The position numbers and the translations under genes were made by a program. This document shows, one piece after another, positions 11,881-23,670 of a stretch of 64,000 nt of DNA. Each line of letters opens with the position of its first letter. Position 1 is the stretch's first letter. The stretch is from positions 186,001 to 250,000 of the forward strand of contig NW_008805083.1 in assembly GCF_000004825.1 (NCBI RefSeq), written 5' to 3'. The notes below the pieces were generated by a model, which was given only the letters and a program-made list of their open reading frames with translations, made no database searches and was not told the DNA's origin. This stretch comes from Heterostelium album PN500. Taxonomy: Eukaryota > Evosea > Eumycetozoa > Acytosteliales > Acytosteliaceae.

Positions 11881-14724
11881 TTAATTGCTATATCTTGAAG
11901 AAAGAGAATTGGCTCTCATAGATTTAAAAATGGATAACAGTCTTGCTGTATCGGGTGTATCGATCTTGTTATTGAATGAGTAGATGAAATAGGTGCTATC
12001 CGATGTATCTGGAGGGATTTTACTAGATAAAATACTATCTTTCGAAGAAGCTCTAGGAATAAGTGGTAGAAGTTTAAGTGAACCTGATCCATTTCTAGAA
12101 ACGGATGGTGAAATATTTGTTGTAGTTGTTGTAGATGTTGTGGTGGTTGTTGTTGTTGTTGATGCTGATGTTGTTGGTGTTGATAATTTATTCTTCTTTT
12201 CAATATGTTGATCCAATTGCTCTTGAAAAGATGAATCAATATCGTCCATGAAAATAGAATCTCTATCATCAATCATATCTTCATCAGGTTGATCGTCTTG
12301 CTCCTCTTCTATATCCCTTTTTCTTTTCACATTTAACAATGACTTTGATTCTTCCAGGTCCTCATCTTCAGAATCATTATCTTTATCAATTTCAATTTGC
12401 TCCTGATCCTGTTCATCTTCATCGTCCAAATTGATAACAACATTATATAAATTCAAACCTGTTGATGGTCGTCTAAGAGAAGGTGGTGATACAGTTGTCA
12501 CTTTCTTTCCTGGACTTATACTACCATTATTATTGTTATTATTATTATTATTATCAAATATTGATTTCTCTTTACAAAACTGTTCAACAATTGAAATGAT
12601 TGCTTGACCATGATCTTTTACCTTTTTCACTTCCATTCCATCGATTTGTTGTAGTCGCTCCAGTGTCAATGGTCTAGTTTGTGATATTCCTCGAAGTGAC
12701 TTCTCAGAGAAGACAATATAGGGTGGAATATTGAGTTGTGACGACAATTGTTTTCTAAATACAATTAACCTGGTAAGCAGTTCAGAGATGAGTGATATAT
12801 CAACTATTGGAGCCTTGTCTTTGATCTTTTGTTGTAGATTGGCACGGTTTGCTTCGGCTTTTGCAAGTACTTCGCCTCTCAAAGCTGATTTTGATGCCTT
12901 GTACTCTTTTAACAGCCCAGAGGTTGAAGGAATCATAATCGACACATTACCACCGCCACCATTGCTACTAGCAGTTATTGGATCTTGTTTGACAGCTGTC
13001 CAACCTTTGGCACCGAGTTTTATAATGGTAAACTTGCTCACCGATTTCTCAGTGAGATAACCCTCCTGAACTAGCACCTCACCAAGTTCACGCCACCATT
13101 TCTCAGACATATGGATGCCTTTCTTGAAGTACTTGGACGTCCGGAACTTTGCAACTTTACTGATGTTCGAACCACGCAGCACCTTTATGACAGTGGTCAG
13201 CCCGAATTTCTCTTTGGTGTCCATCACCGCGCCAAGCATCGCCATCACCTCCACCGTCAAATTCAAACCCGAAGCAATACTGTCCGGTAGCTGCTCTCGC
13301 TTCAAGCAATTATCGCAACCTTCACAACCACCCTGTACATTTGGAACTGAGAAACTCTCACCGAGAACCGCAAGAAGTGTCTTTCTCCTGCACTCACGTT
13401 CATTCAGCAGATACCGCTTGACATCGTTGAGCTTATCGATAGCCGACTTCAGTTGTTCATCTTGTTTCGCCACTTCCGGGGTCTTGGACAGACATGTCCT
13501 ATATTGATTCTTTACAAAGTCTTGTCGCGAGAAAAACACCACCGACAGCGATGGCAAGCCATCTCTTCCAGCTCTTCCAGATTCCTGGTAGTATTCCTCC
13601 AAATTCTTTGGTGCTCCATAGTGTATCACCAGCCTCGTATCCGATTTGTCTATTCCCATTCCAAATGCAATTGTTGCAACAACAATATCTGTTTCACTAT
13701 TTATAAAATCCCTATTGTTGTATATTAAACAACATAGTATTAATATGAAAAATGTCAACAAAATGGATCCAATTAACTTACTTGTGAATTCTTGAACGTT
13801 CGTTCTTTGATAACTTTGAATTATAACATTCCGATTTAAATCCACCGGTGGTTTTGAGATAACTGTTGATTTCATGTGTGAGATTAATCGTTGGACAATA
13901 GATGATAGTGGATACAGAGTTGCCGTTGTTACTCTTGGTGACTTCGTTGATGACTTTGATAATCCTTTTGAAATCCTTGGTCTGACCATTCGATCCCGAC
14001 GACTTGTAGATCGTTTTATAAAAGATATTCGGTCGGTTCCTCGATGACTCAAAGACCGCTGTCTCTCGCAGTTTCAGCAGCTCACAAACATCTTTTTGTA
14101 TTTCGCAGGTGGATGTCGCTGTTAGTGCCATCACCGGTACATCAGGACACAACTGTCTCAGCCGATGCAAATCACGGAAATCACGTCTAAAGTCATGTCC
14201 CCAATGCGATAAACAATGAACTTCATCGATGCCAAACAAGCAAAGTGTATCGGATTCGTACAGCTCCTGTATCATATCCAACGAAGTCATAGCTTTCTCC
14301 GGTGACATATAAATCAGCCTATAGTAGCCACCAATCACTTTCTGATGTATCTCTGAATTTGTTTGTGTTCCAGCTGAATAATGACATACTTTTATACCTA
14401 ATCTTATAAGATGATGATGATGATTAACTAACTAACTAGTATATATGTTATTACAATTTCCAAACATAACATGACATACGATGATAATTTCAAGAGTTGA
14501 TCTTCCATAATGGAAATGAGAGGTGATATAATGATTGCAGTCTTTCGTAGAACGAGTGGTGGCATTTGGAAACACAATGATTTTCCGGCACCGGTTGCCA
14601 TCGAAACATAGACATCTCTACCTTGAATAACCGAACTGGTTATGATATCTCTCTGATTCTCTCGGAAACTATTGAATCCAAAGTACTTTTTCAATATCTT
14701 GTTTATTCTTTCTTCCAATTGCAT
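11881..14724 (-). CDS. RecQ-family DNA helicase (WRN/BLM-like)
   Basis: Three exons on the minus strand (14724-14480, 14402-13782, 13711-11881) give 898 residues. RecQ enzymes unwind DNA 3'-5' with ATP and process forks and recombination intermediates in the nucleus. Visible motifs: Walker A (ATGAGKS, K48), a DEVH box at 141-144 where most RecQs have DEAH, HCLSHWGHDFR, ALTATST, and motif VI YYQESGRAGRDG. The RQC region carries the zinc cysteines (C396, then CEGC and CDNC near 418-424) followed by a winged-helix region. An HRDC domain lies at about 595-672. The tail is poly-Asn, acidic and Thr/Ser-rich. No exonuclease domain precedes the helicase, so it is WRN-like only in the helicase, RQC and HRDC parts. 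Splice joins restore SSLGIKVCHYSAGTQT and HKDFINSETD. The 3' ends of this gene and the BTB gene converge within about 90 bp. Confidence 0.92.
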
Positions 14725-16238
14725 TGCTCTTTAACCAATTAAATATTAACAACAATAATAACAACTAACAACACAACACATTTTAAACAACAATAATAAT
14801 GTTATAATCGTGAATCAGTCAGTCAAAAATTAAACCATACAAACATTTTTCATAATTAAAAAAAAAAACCAATAAACAAACAAAACCAAGTTCTAAGAAA
14901 TTAAAGAAAGTGCACTGTTTTTAACACGAAGAAGAAAATTATTGTACGAGTCTTAAATTTAAGACAAATCAAAAAAGAGATCTTGATTGTCTTTTTGAAT
15001 TTTTAATTAATTGATTAATTAATTAAATTTCGATATTTTAGAGATATTTTAAAATACAATAGTTATAAATTTTGATCATTATTTGAAAAAACGATCATTC
15101 ATTAAAAAAAAAAAAGAACAAATTATCTTTAAATATTTAATCTTATGCAATACAAACTATCATTTCATTCCTGAAATGTTCGATGAATATCTGAAGAAAA
15201 AAAACTAAGTGACAGATCGATCGATTAAAAAACAGTGAATTAAATTCAATAAAAAAATCTGGAATTTTAAAAACTCTCATTCTGTTTTGTGTTTGTTACG
15301 CCACCCCACCCAAAACTAGTTTCAGTGGGATGAGATCAACAGCAAAATAGTATTTTTTAAAAATCTAAAAAAAAATTTAAAATTTTTTATAATTGCAAAA
15401 AAAACAACTTCATATGATATGGGTCTCGTTTTGGTCAACAAAAAGTTAACAAAAAGGTTACACATTTAATATCTATTCTTGTTTTTTATTTTTCATTGTC
15501 TTTTTTTTATTTTGTATTTTTTAAATAATAATTTATTTTCAATCTAATAATATAATATTCAAACATATAAATATATATCGTATAAAATATATATAAAAAT
15601 ATTGTATTAAAACAAACAAACAAACAAACATCACACAACTAACTAATTAATTCATTAGAGTAGTATTTATTTAAGTGTATGTAACAACAATAACCATACC
15701 AATAACAAGTCAAACCAAACCAATAATAATGATAACAAAACAATAACAGTAACAGTAACAGTAACACCCACCTTCACCTTCAACAAAAGCAAATAATAAA
15801 AAAAAAAAAAAACAAACAAACCAAAAATAAAACAACAATTAACAGACAACAAACATCAAATAAAATAAATAAATTTTTTTTTAAAAAAAAAACAAACAGC
15901 AACAACAGAACTGAAAACGACACTGTTTTAAAATAAATATAATAATAATAATATCCCTAATTTGTATTTAGCTTAATAGTTAAATCATATGATAATCATA
16001 TTAACAAATCAGTCAAACAAAAAACAACAACAACAATAATATTTGAATGAAATAATAGAATAGTGACTAACATTATTATCTAATCGATTATTGAATATTC
16101 AAATTTAGGCTTAAGAAAGCAAAAAAAAAAAAACATTGTAAACAACACAGGTAGTTAAAGACAAACTTTAGATATAAAAACCAACCAAAAATCGATTGTA
16201 AATCATCATCAACACATATAATATAATAAACAAAGAGA
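14725..16238. other. AT-rich divergent promoter region
   Basis: Lies between two divergently transcribed genes (helicase and WIP-like). Contains A/T tracts, a short TAACAG-type repeat near 15749-15768 and several CAAA repeats. The 5' leader of the WIP-like gene probably ends at 16238 with an AAAGAG-ATG context. No gene recognised. Confidence 0.6.
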
Positions 16239-17411
16239 ATGCCACCCCCTCCACCACCACCACCCAAAGCACCACCTCCCCCCGCTGCCGCCCCACCAAA
16301 GGCCACCGGTGAGAGAAATGCACTACTCAGCTCCATTCACAAAGGTGCTAAATTAAAAAAGACAGTTACCAACGATAGATCCGCTCCAGCCACCGTTGGT
16401 ATGTAGAAAAATGATTGATTGATTGATTGATTGACAAACAAGATTATTAACACTTATTATTATTATCATCTATATAGCACCAAAACCAACACCAGGAGGT
16501 GGCGGTGGTCCAATGGGTATGCCAATGGGAGGCGGCGGTATGCCAAGACCAGGCGGTGCCAAGCCAGCAGGTGGAATGGGTATGGGTGCCCCAAGAAACG
16601 AAGATTCCGGATCTGCAGGTGGTCCACAACTCGGTGGATTGTTTGCCGGTGGAATGCCAAAGCTGAAACCAAGCGCATCCGGTGGAACCATGAAGAAACC
16701 ACCTCCCATGATGTCACCGGTTGCCGCCGCACCACCACCCATGCACAGCGCTCCAGTCTCGAAACCACCAGCTTTCAAACCACCAACTTCACAACCACCA
16801 CCACCAATGATGAAGCCAACTCCACCACCACCAATGAGTAAGTATTGAGATATATATCAATTGATTCATAGTGATTAAACTAACTAACTAATTTGTTTGT
16901 TGAACTCAGTGAAACAACCAGCACCACCACCTATGATGAAACCAACTCCACCACCACCAATGATGAAACCAACTCCACCACCACCAGCAGGAGGAAACAG
17001 ATCGCCAGCTCCACCAGCTCCAGTATCAAGACCACCACCTCCACCAGTTAGAGCATCGATGAATGATGAAGGTAAGTTGTTCTATCTTTTTTTTTGTTCA
17101 AATTTTGAATAGTGTTCAAATTACTGATGTTTTACTATTTAGAATTAAGAAATGCATTGGCACAAGTTGCAGATTTAGAATCACAATTGGCAGAAGCCAA
17201 TCAAAGAATTCAAACATTGGAACAACAATTGAGTTCTCAACCACCAGCCGGAAGAAAAGCAAAGGCTTTGTATGACTATATGACCAGCACAGAATTTGGT
17301 GATCTCACTTTCAAGGCTGGAGAAATGATTACCATCATCAATACCAATGGTGATTGGAGTGAGGGTTCAAAGACTGGTCAATTCCCAACCAATTATGTTC
17401 AATTCCTCTAA
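16239..17411 (+). CDS. WIP/verprolin-like WH2 protein with C-terminal SH3
   Basis: Four exons (16239-16398, 16478-16837, 16910-17071, 17143-17411) encode 316 residues. A proline run opens the protein. It is followed by a WH2 actin-binding motif (about 26-50: RNALLSSIHKGAKLKK, then VTNDRSAP as in verprolin/WIP). The middle is Gly/Pro/Met-rich and includes LGGLFAGGMPKLKP, a hallmark of WIP proteins. Next come PPPPMMKPTP repeats, a short coiled coil (about 228-255) and a C-terminal SH3 domain (ALYDY, then GDWSEG and GQFPTNYVQFL). WIP proteins bind G-actin and stabilise WASP. The SH3 domain is not part of animal WIP, so this may be a dictyostelid adaptor that links actin monomers with polyproline partners. 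All joins are in phase and the donors are canonical. Confidence 0.88.
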
Positions 17412-17766
17412 AATATAGCCTATAATACTCATAATAAAATAAAATAATAAATTATAATATAACAAAAAAAAAAAACAAAACAATATTTTAATTAATCAAT
17501 TCAATTTCTGTCTATTATAAATACCCATCAAACAAAGATGGTGATGATCATTACTCAATTATCTTAAATTCAAATTTGATTTTTCAACCGTTAAATCAAA
17601 AATAAAGCGGGAAAATCAAATTCCAATAAATCTTTAATTATTATTTCTGATTTGTTTTGTTTTTTTTTATTATTAATCAATATATTTAATTAATATTCCT
17701 ATCTTTATTTATTACCTTAGTTACTATTAGTCTGTTTATTTAGTAGATTATTGTAAAGTGTAAAAA
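17412..17766. other. AT-rich spacer
   Basis: Holds the 3' flank of the WIP-like gene (AATAAAATAAAATAATAAATT) and the short promoter of the phosphatase gene. No other structure seen. Confidence 0.55.
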
Positions 17767-19488
17767 ATGGATAGATTCTTGGTTAAGAAATCAATCAATC
17801 CAGGTACAGAGCAACAAGCTCCCCAGCCAAAGCTCACCGACAACAATAATAACAGTGGTGTTAACAACAGTGGAGTTAAACCAATAACAACTATATCAAC
17901 TAGTACTACCAATAAGGTTGAGAATGGAAAGGAAAATAAACCAACAACTTCAACAGATTTGAAAAAACCAATAAATGAAGAAAAAGAAAAAGAAAAAGAG
18001 ATAGTTAAAGAAAAGTCTACTAGTAAACAATCAACTTCAGTAAAATCAGATAATGGTAGTAAGAAGAATAAATCAAAGAAGGAAGATAGTAGCAAGACAA
18101 CAGACAAGAATGTCAAATCATCAACCACAGCCACTCCATCGAAACTATCCTCGAAAAAGGATGAAAAATCAGACGAAAAAAAACAAACGAAAAACTCAAC
18201 AACAGTCGCGACCACAGCCACTTCAAAGAAGAGCGTCGATGAAGCTGAAAAACCAGAGGGTTTAAAACAAACGTGTGTTTCCAATTTCTTTAGACCGGTC
18301 GCAGCTGGCGATGCACCGGCTTGGAAATATCTCTTTGAGAAAGAGGCGGCGGAGCGTGCCGAACGCGAGAGACTCGAGAGAGAACAACGCGAGAAGGAAG
18401 AGGAGGAGGAAAGAATAAAGAAGGCCGAAGAGAAGAAAAAGAGAGCCGAACAGAAGAAACAGCGAGACAAAGAGAGACGCCAGAGAGAGGAGGAGGAATG
18501 GCAAGAATACAAAATGGCAATGGAGTCGAGAAACAAGGGTTTCGAAATCGTTCCACAACTCTACCTAGGATCGTTTGCCGCCGCCAAAAATCAAGAATGG
18601 CTCTCTGAGAACAATATCACTAGGATTGTAAATGTTACCACCGAGGTGAAGTGCTATTTCGCATCGAAAACCAGCACTGTAAACGATGGAAGTGATTTAG
18701 ATAGTAATGGAGAGGAGGATGAAGAAGAAGAAAAAGAGGAAAAGGAAGCAGAAAAGGAATCAAAGGAAAAAGAAGAACCAGCTTTGAAAATAGAATATCT
18801 AAGAGTACCGATTGGCGATAGTTCGAAAGCACCGATCGAAGATTACTTTGACCGATCCATTCAGTTTATCGACGATGCAATCAAGTCTGGTGCCAGCGTG
18901 TTTGTTCATTGCCAACAGGGAAGAAGTAGATCGCCTTCGATTATCATGGTCTACCTGATGAAGATACTCGGTTGGACTCTCGAGAAATCTTGGATACACG
19001 TCTCCAAGTTGAATCCGAGAACGCTGACAGTCAACGATGGATTCCGAAAAAAGTTGATTCACTTTGAATTCTCATTGTTCAAAGTCAACTCTAACCTTGA
19101 CTTTTTCCTCGACGACCACAAAGACGAGCCGGTGGCAAACGAACGTGCCTCTCGCTCAAAGAACAGAAACAACAACAATAGCAGTCTCAGAAGATTAAAC
19201 AAACCAGTTGAGAATGACGATGATTGTGTTGCGGATGGCGACGATGACATTGAAGATGATGAAGACAATGGTGACCAAGACGATGATGACATTGACATTG
19301 AAATGGATGATGTTAAAACAACAACCAAAGATACAAATTCGTCAACAACATCATCAACATCAACAAATGTTAATAATAATACTGCTAAAGATGAAGAAGA
19401 TGAAGAAAATGAATTAATTGGAAATCTCAATTTGGAAGAACTCAAAGTAGTGAAACGAAGAAGAGGAAATAGAGTAATCGAAGATTAG
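17767..19488 (+). CDS. Dual-specificity protein phosphatase with PIP box
   Basis: Intronless, 573 residues. The catalytic domain occupies about 259-425: FEIVPQLYLGSFAAAKN at the start and HCQQGRSRS at 381-389, giving the C-x5-R signature with nucleophile C382 and R388. D351 is the likely general acid. Strand and loop order fit DUSP enzymes that dephosphorylate Tyr and Ser/Thr. An acidic Glu/Lys insert of about 35 residues sits inside the domain. The N-terminal half is Ser/Thr/Lys-rich and disordered. Residues 168-175 (QTCVSNFF) match the PCNA-interacting consensus Q-x-x-h-x-x-a-a exactly. A charged coiled stretch (about 190-245) follows the PIP motif. The C-terminus is Asp/Glu-rich. Substrate unknown. 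Nuclear and replication-linked action is an inference from the PIP motif and the Lys-rich segments. Confidence 0.87.
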   Translation: MDRFLVKKSINPGTEQQAPQPKLTDNNNNSGVNNSGVKPITTISTSTTNKVENGKENKPTTSTDLKKPINEEKEKEKEIVKEKSTSKQSTSVKSDNGSKKNKSKKEDSSKTTDKNVKSSTTATPSKLSSKKDEKSDEKKQTKNSTTVATTATSKKSVDEAEKPEGLKQTCVSNFFRPVAAGDAPAWKYLFEKEAAERAERERLEREQREKEEEEERIKKAEEKKKRAEQKKQRDKERRQREEEEWQEYKMAMESRNKGFEIVPQLYLGSFAAAKNQEWLSENNITRIVNVTTEVKCYFASKTSTVNDGSDLDSNGEEDEEEEKEEKEAEKESKEKEEPALKIEYLRVPIGDSSKAPIEDYFDRSIQFIDDAIKSGASVFVHCQQGRSRSPSIIMVYLMKILGWTLEKSWIHVSKLNPRTLTVNDGFRKKLIHFEFSLFKVNSNLDFFLDDHKDEPVANERASRSKNRNNNNSSLRRLNKPVENDDDCVADGDDDIEDDEDNGDQDDDDIDIEMDDVKTTTKDTNSSTTSSTSTNVNNNTAKDEEDEENELIGNLNLEELKVVKRRRGNRVIED

Positions 19489-19718
19489 ATTAGATTAGAT
19501 TCTTAGATTAGATTAAGTTAGATTTAGATTTATCTCAATTTACCAATTAATTATTCTCATTGTTAAATAAAATTATTAAGGAAAAAGAGAGGGATAGTGA
19601 TGTCCCTTTCCTCCTCATTTAAATATATTCCGAATAACAAGCTTTTTTGTAAAGATATTGTTGTTGTTGATTGATAAAAATAATTTTGGGGAGTTTCTCT
19701 TTTATACGGTTGAATCCT

Positions 19719-20758
19719 TTATTTAGTACGCAACCATTTCAAACAGATAATTAATACAATAATACCTAAAAGCAATATAATGATAAATGATAAAATAACT
19801 TTGTTGGTGGCAACTCTCCTTGCCATACTTCCGATAACTCTATTTGCAACACTGACATTCGCATCTGTTTCATCCAACTGTTGTTAATTAATAATAAATT
19901 TAATTTGTTTAGTATGATTATGATGAAAAAGTAAGTAAATCGAATAATGATAGTAATAATAATAATTACCTTTTTCTTCATTCCTCTAATTTGTTGACCT
20001 TGATGACCCAAATCAGTAAGGATAGCTTCACCAATAACCTCACTCTGTGCAGAGATTTGTGATGCTCTCATAAGTCTATCGGATGTTTGATTCACTGTTT
20101 CGTATCCTTGCAATAAATGTTGTCTTTGATTATCATATTGAGACTATAAAGTATGTATTCAAATCGAATTGAATCGAATCAGTAATTATTCTAATTGTTT
20201 ATCGTGTGTAATGAAGATCTAAAACCACTACCTACCTGATAATCTTCTGGTGCAGATGAAAAACCATTGTCTCTGTTATAGTCATTGGAGGTTGTCGCTG
20301 CCTTGCTTACTTCTCTTCTGAATCGCTGAATGTCAGCTTGATATTGTTTAATCTTTTGTTGTAATCTAATTCTTTGTGGATGATTGGAAGCTACTCTCTC
20401 CATATCATTTATCTAAAATAAAATAAAACAAAACAGAAAAAAAAAAAGATATTAGTTTACAAAAATAAATATATGTCGTTTAGCATTTTAATAATAATAG
20501 ATTCTTACATATGTTGATGCTTCTTCTATATCATGTTCAGCCTCTCTAACAGCTTCTTTCTTTCTCTCTGTTGTTTATTATTATTATTATTATTAGAAAA
20601 TCATAATTATATTAATATAAATCGGATGTTGAAATGAGGAATTCCGAATGATATAAATGAATCATACCTCCATTAAAGTTTGGCAATTGTTTAATTCTTC
20701 TTGTGACAGTATTGCATGCTTGTTGATAGTTTTGTTCAATTCTTTCAAAAGCATCCAT
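19719..20758 (-). CDS. vti1: Vti1-family SNARE (Qb)
   Basis: Five exons on the minus strand (20758-20668, 20567-20509, 20412-20236, 20143-19970, 19877-19719) give 219 residues, the usual Vti1 length. No single open frame covers it, so a plain ORF scan would miss most of it. It begins MDAFERIEQNYQQACN. It then has the conserved Vti1 N-terminal helix turn (NFNGERKKEAVREAEHDIEE). A SNARE coiled coil runs from about 112 to 185, including a Gln layer region (EAILTDLGHQGQQIRGMKKKLDETD). A C-terminal transmembrane anchor follows (VILSFIIILLLGIIVLIICL). Vti1 mediates fusion between Golgi and endosomes/lysosomes. All four introns are 90-110 nt with canonical ends, and each join keeps phase. Confidence 0.9.
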
Positions 20759-21372
20759 TTTTTGATCTATCTATATATATTATATTAACTACACAATAAC
20801 TAACTAACTAACCAACTACCTAATCTAACTGCTATCTTTAATGCTAAATTACAACTCTATACAAAATAAATAAACTAAACTAAACTGATTAAAAATATAT
20901 ATCTTTCTTTAAAAATAAAAAGATAAATAAAATAGAATAAAATAAAATAAATAATAACAATAGATAAAAAAATAAAATGAAAAATAAACAAAGTTAATTT
21001 TTTTGTTTTTGCAATATTTTTTTTTATGAATTTTCTATTCACTTTTTTTTTTTTTTTTTCAATTTTTATATTATTATCCATTTTTCTTACTAATCCAAAA
21101 AGATTGAGTGTTAACACTTTTAAAAAACATAAACATTCGGACATAAAGAGAAAAGAGAGATTTGTATTGATTGATTGCAAAAAGTTAAAAAAGTGTAAAA
21201 TTTCTTTCTTTTAAATTATTTAACAAAAAAAAAAATTGTTTAATTTTTTATTTTAATTTTAATTTTCTGTTGTGGAAACAGCTTTCTACTTATGTATATC
21301 TAAAACTTAAGGGAGGTTTCAAAAAGTTAAGGGGTGTTGTGGTTGTTGTGGTTGTTGATAATGATAGTATTG
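20759..21372. other. AT-rich spacer
   Basis: Holds the promoter of the Vti1 gene and the 3' flank of the secreted-protein gene. Short open frames on both strands at 20875-21214 are A/T-rich artefacts with no domain character. Confidence 0.55.
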
Positions 21373-22965
21373 CTACTGTAGACATTCAATTGCAGTTTCA
21401 AAGATGATAAATGGTTTCACTGCGTTTCTGTTGTTACGACGAATCGCTGGATTCTCTGGGTTCAAGTAGATCGATGTGGTACCGTCTCTCCTTACTTGAT
21501 TGGTTAGACCTCGCAGACACCATGTTAGCGGCGAGTCTGTGACGTACCGGATGGTGTAGTGACCGGAACTGAAGACCTGGAAGAAGAAAACACCGTTGAT
21601 CGGTTTGAATTCCGAGACGATGTCGCCTGTGGGCAGCAACAGCTGAACGTTCTTCACTTTGGTGTTCTGTGTTTCCTCGCCGCCAGCAGTTTCGTTTCTC
21701 GTGAGAACCGTACCTTTGATTTGATACTCCGTTCTGATCAAACCACCGACGATCGGTTCTTTCAGCAGGTATTGATGTTCACCGATCTTGTTGAAAATGC
21801 CGAGTTCCGTGTCAAAGTAGAACGTGTTGTTTGCTATGAAATGCTTGTGGTTGGCGCCACCGTCTACAAACAGCCAGATGTAGTCTCTGGGACGGTGTAC
21901 AAACAAACGGTATTCCTCAGACGGCAAGTCTTTGAATTGGAATTGACCGGTTGCATTGGTGAGTGTTGTCATCACTGGAATGAGGGAACTCTTTGTAGTG
22001 AATAGCGAAACTACCAAACCTTCGAATGGTTTATCTTTGTCCAACTCGAGAATTCCATCTCTCAAAGTATCGTTTACGATTTGACCGTAGATTGTGAATT
22101 TACCGGCGGGATCTACGTTGTTGCCACCATTTGATGAGTTTGTTGTTGGTGGATTTGTGGGTGGGAACGTTACGACGGGTGGTTTTGTTGTTGATGTACC
22201 TTCACAAGACAATGCCAACAACGAATAGTAGAGTGTTACCATATCGCATTTGGGTGGAACACAATTGTTCTTTACGTGAACTCTCATTTTGGCGACGCGA
22301 ACATTCGGACGAAGAATCAAGTAGCCGTGGAAGCTGTTCTTGTCTACCTCCAACTTTATCGAACCCAGAGGTTTCGAATCCTTGGAACGTTCGGCATTTG
22401 GTCGTGTAATCGAAAGCAAATTGGAGTTCATTCCCTCCTCTGAGAGCAGTCCTTGGTCCACTGTTTTCCATGTTGCCAAATCCAGTGGCGTATTGTAGGC
22501 ATCCCACGCTTTGATATCCAATTGGACGCTCGGATTGATTCCAAACAAAACAAACATGAAATCCTTCTCGGCCTTTTGCACAAACTCAAAGAGAATGGAG
22601 GATTCCGAGCAACTAGAGTGTTGTAGTGCTTTGATATTCTGGAGACCTGTCAAATTGAAGTACTTGTGATTGGACTGCTGGAATTTATGATAGGCCATCT
22701 CAACACCGACCAACATCGGTCTGAGATTCTCGTTCTCCACTGAAATTCTGACATCGCTGGAATCTTTGTGCCAATTCAGAATGTATTGATATTCGCCGTT
22801 GAAAGGTGTCACCGAGCGGAAATCAAGATATTCGACATCATCTGAACAATTGCACTTTATTTTTACAAATTCATCGTTTATCAGCGCGGTTGACTCGATG
22901 ACCGATCCCAATGTTACTGTTATAAATATTAAATTGAAAAACAATAATAATAACAGTATTTTCAT
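21373..22965 (-). CDS. Secreted protein with SdrD/Cna-B-like domain
   Basis: Intronless, 530 residues. Residues 1-20 are a clear signal peptide (MKILLLLLFFNLIFITVTLG). The region from 21 to about 255 has paired cysteines (CNC near 38-40, CVPPKC near 235-240) and N-glycosylation sites. A Thr/Pro linker (about 257-285) leads to a B-type beta-sandwich at about 288-400: IYGQIVNDTLRDGILELD, then FEGLVVSLFTT, TNATGQFQFKDLPSEEYRLFV. This is the pattern of SdrD B / Cna B domains (a 'G-x-V-x-D-x-N/D-x-D-G' start and a 'T-d-x-x-G-x-F-x-F-x-x-L' centre). A second, weaker copy may follow after about 405. Such domains are mostly bacterial surface modules, and Dictyostelium colossins carry many. It is probably an extracellular or cell-surface protein; ligand unknown. 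Confidence 0.75.
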   Translation of the reverse strand: MKILLLLLFFNLIFITVTLGSVIESTALINDEFVKIKCNCSDDVEYLDFRSVTPFNGEYQYILNWHKDSSDVRISVENENLRPMLVGVEMAYHKFQQSNHKYFNLTGLQNIKALQHSSCSESSILFEFVQKAEKDFMFVLFGINPSVQLDIKAWDAYNTPLDLATWKTVDQGLLSEEGMNSNLLSITRPNAERSKDSKPLGSIKLEVDKNSFHGYLILRPNVRVAKMRVHVKNNCVPPKCDMVTLYYSLLALSCEGTSTTKPPVVTFPPTNPPTTNSSNGGNNVDPAGKFTIYGQIVNDTLRDGILELDKDKPFEGLVVSLFTTKSSLIPVMTTLTNATGQFQFKDLPSEEYRLFVHRPRDYIWLFVDGGANHKHFIANNTFYFDTELGIFNKIGEHQYLLKEPIVGGLIRTEYQIKGTVLTRNETAGGEETQNTKVKNVQLLLPTGDIVSEFKPINGVFFFQVFSSGHYTIRYVTDSPLTWCLRGLTNQVRRDGTTSIYLNPENPAIRRNNRNAVKPFIIFETAIECLQ

Positions 22966-23670
22966 TTCTAATTTTATTCTCTCTCGCTATCTCTCTATAT
23001 TTGATAATTTAGAAATATTTCCAACTTCCACTTGAAATTATCCAAAAAATAAATATCAATCACAGGTGAATAAATAAAAAAAATAGATAATAAATAAATA
23101 ATATAAATAAAAAAAATAGAAATAGAAAAAAGAATATTATTATTTATTAAATAAAATAATTATAAAATTAAAATTCATATTTGTTTGATCATTAAATTCA
23201 CAACAACATTTATTTTCATATGATTATGAAATGAATATGAATACTTTCACTCATTTTGTAATGAAAAGAAAATAGTGCACCAGCTATAGGATCAATCTAT
23301 TGTTTTTTCATTTTAATTTTTTTAAAAATGATAATAGAATGTGTATGTTTGAAATAATGAAGAATAAATAATGTGTGCTATGAAGTGATGAAAAATTAAA
23401 ACCCCAGTATACTCTCTCTATTTTGATGATTAAAAAATAACCACAATATTTCAGTATTGTTACTATTACTTTATTACTATATGACTATTGAGTAAATGTG
23501 GTTTGTAAAAAAAGAAAGTGGTATAAGTTGTCGGGTGATGTAGTTGTAATTATTTAATCAGATTAATAGAAAAAAAAAAAAAGCACAATGAATTTTCAAC
23601 AAACAAAACCAATTTTTTTTTTGAAGTTAGATGGTTGTTCTCATTTTGATAATTTCCAAAGTGAAAAAAA
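22966..23670. other. AT-rich spacer before the inverted-repeat element
   Basis: Promoter side of the secreted-protein gene. Only A/T tracts and short frames. No gene recognised. Confidence 0.5.

Noticed and set aside
15667-15852. Hydrophobic 61-codon minus-strand frame
   Set aside because: Translation of CAACAA/TAACAG repeats in the promoter region.
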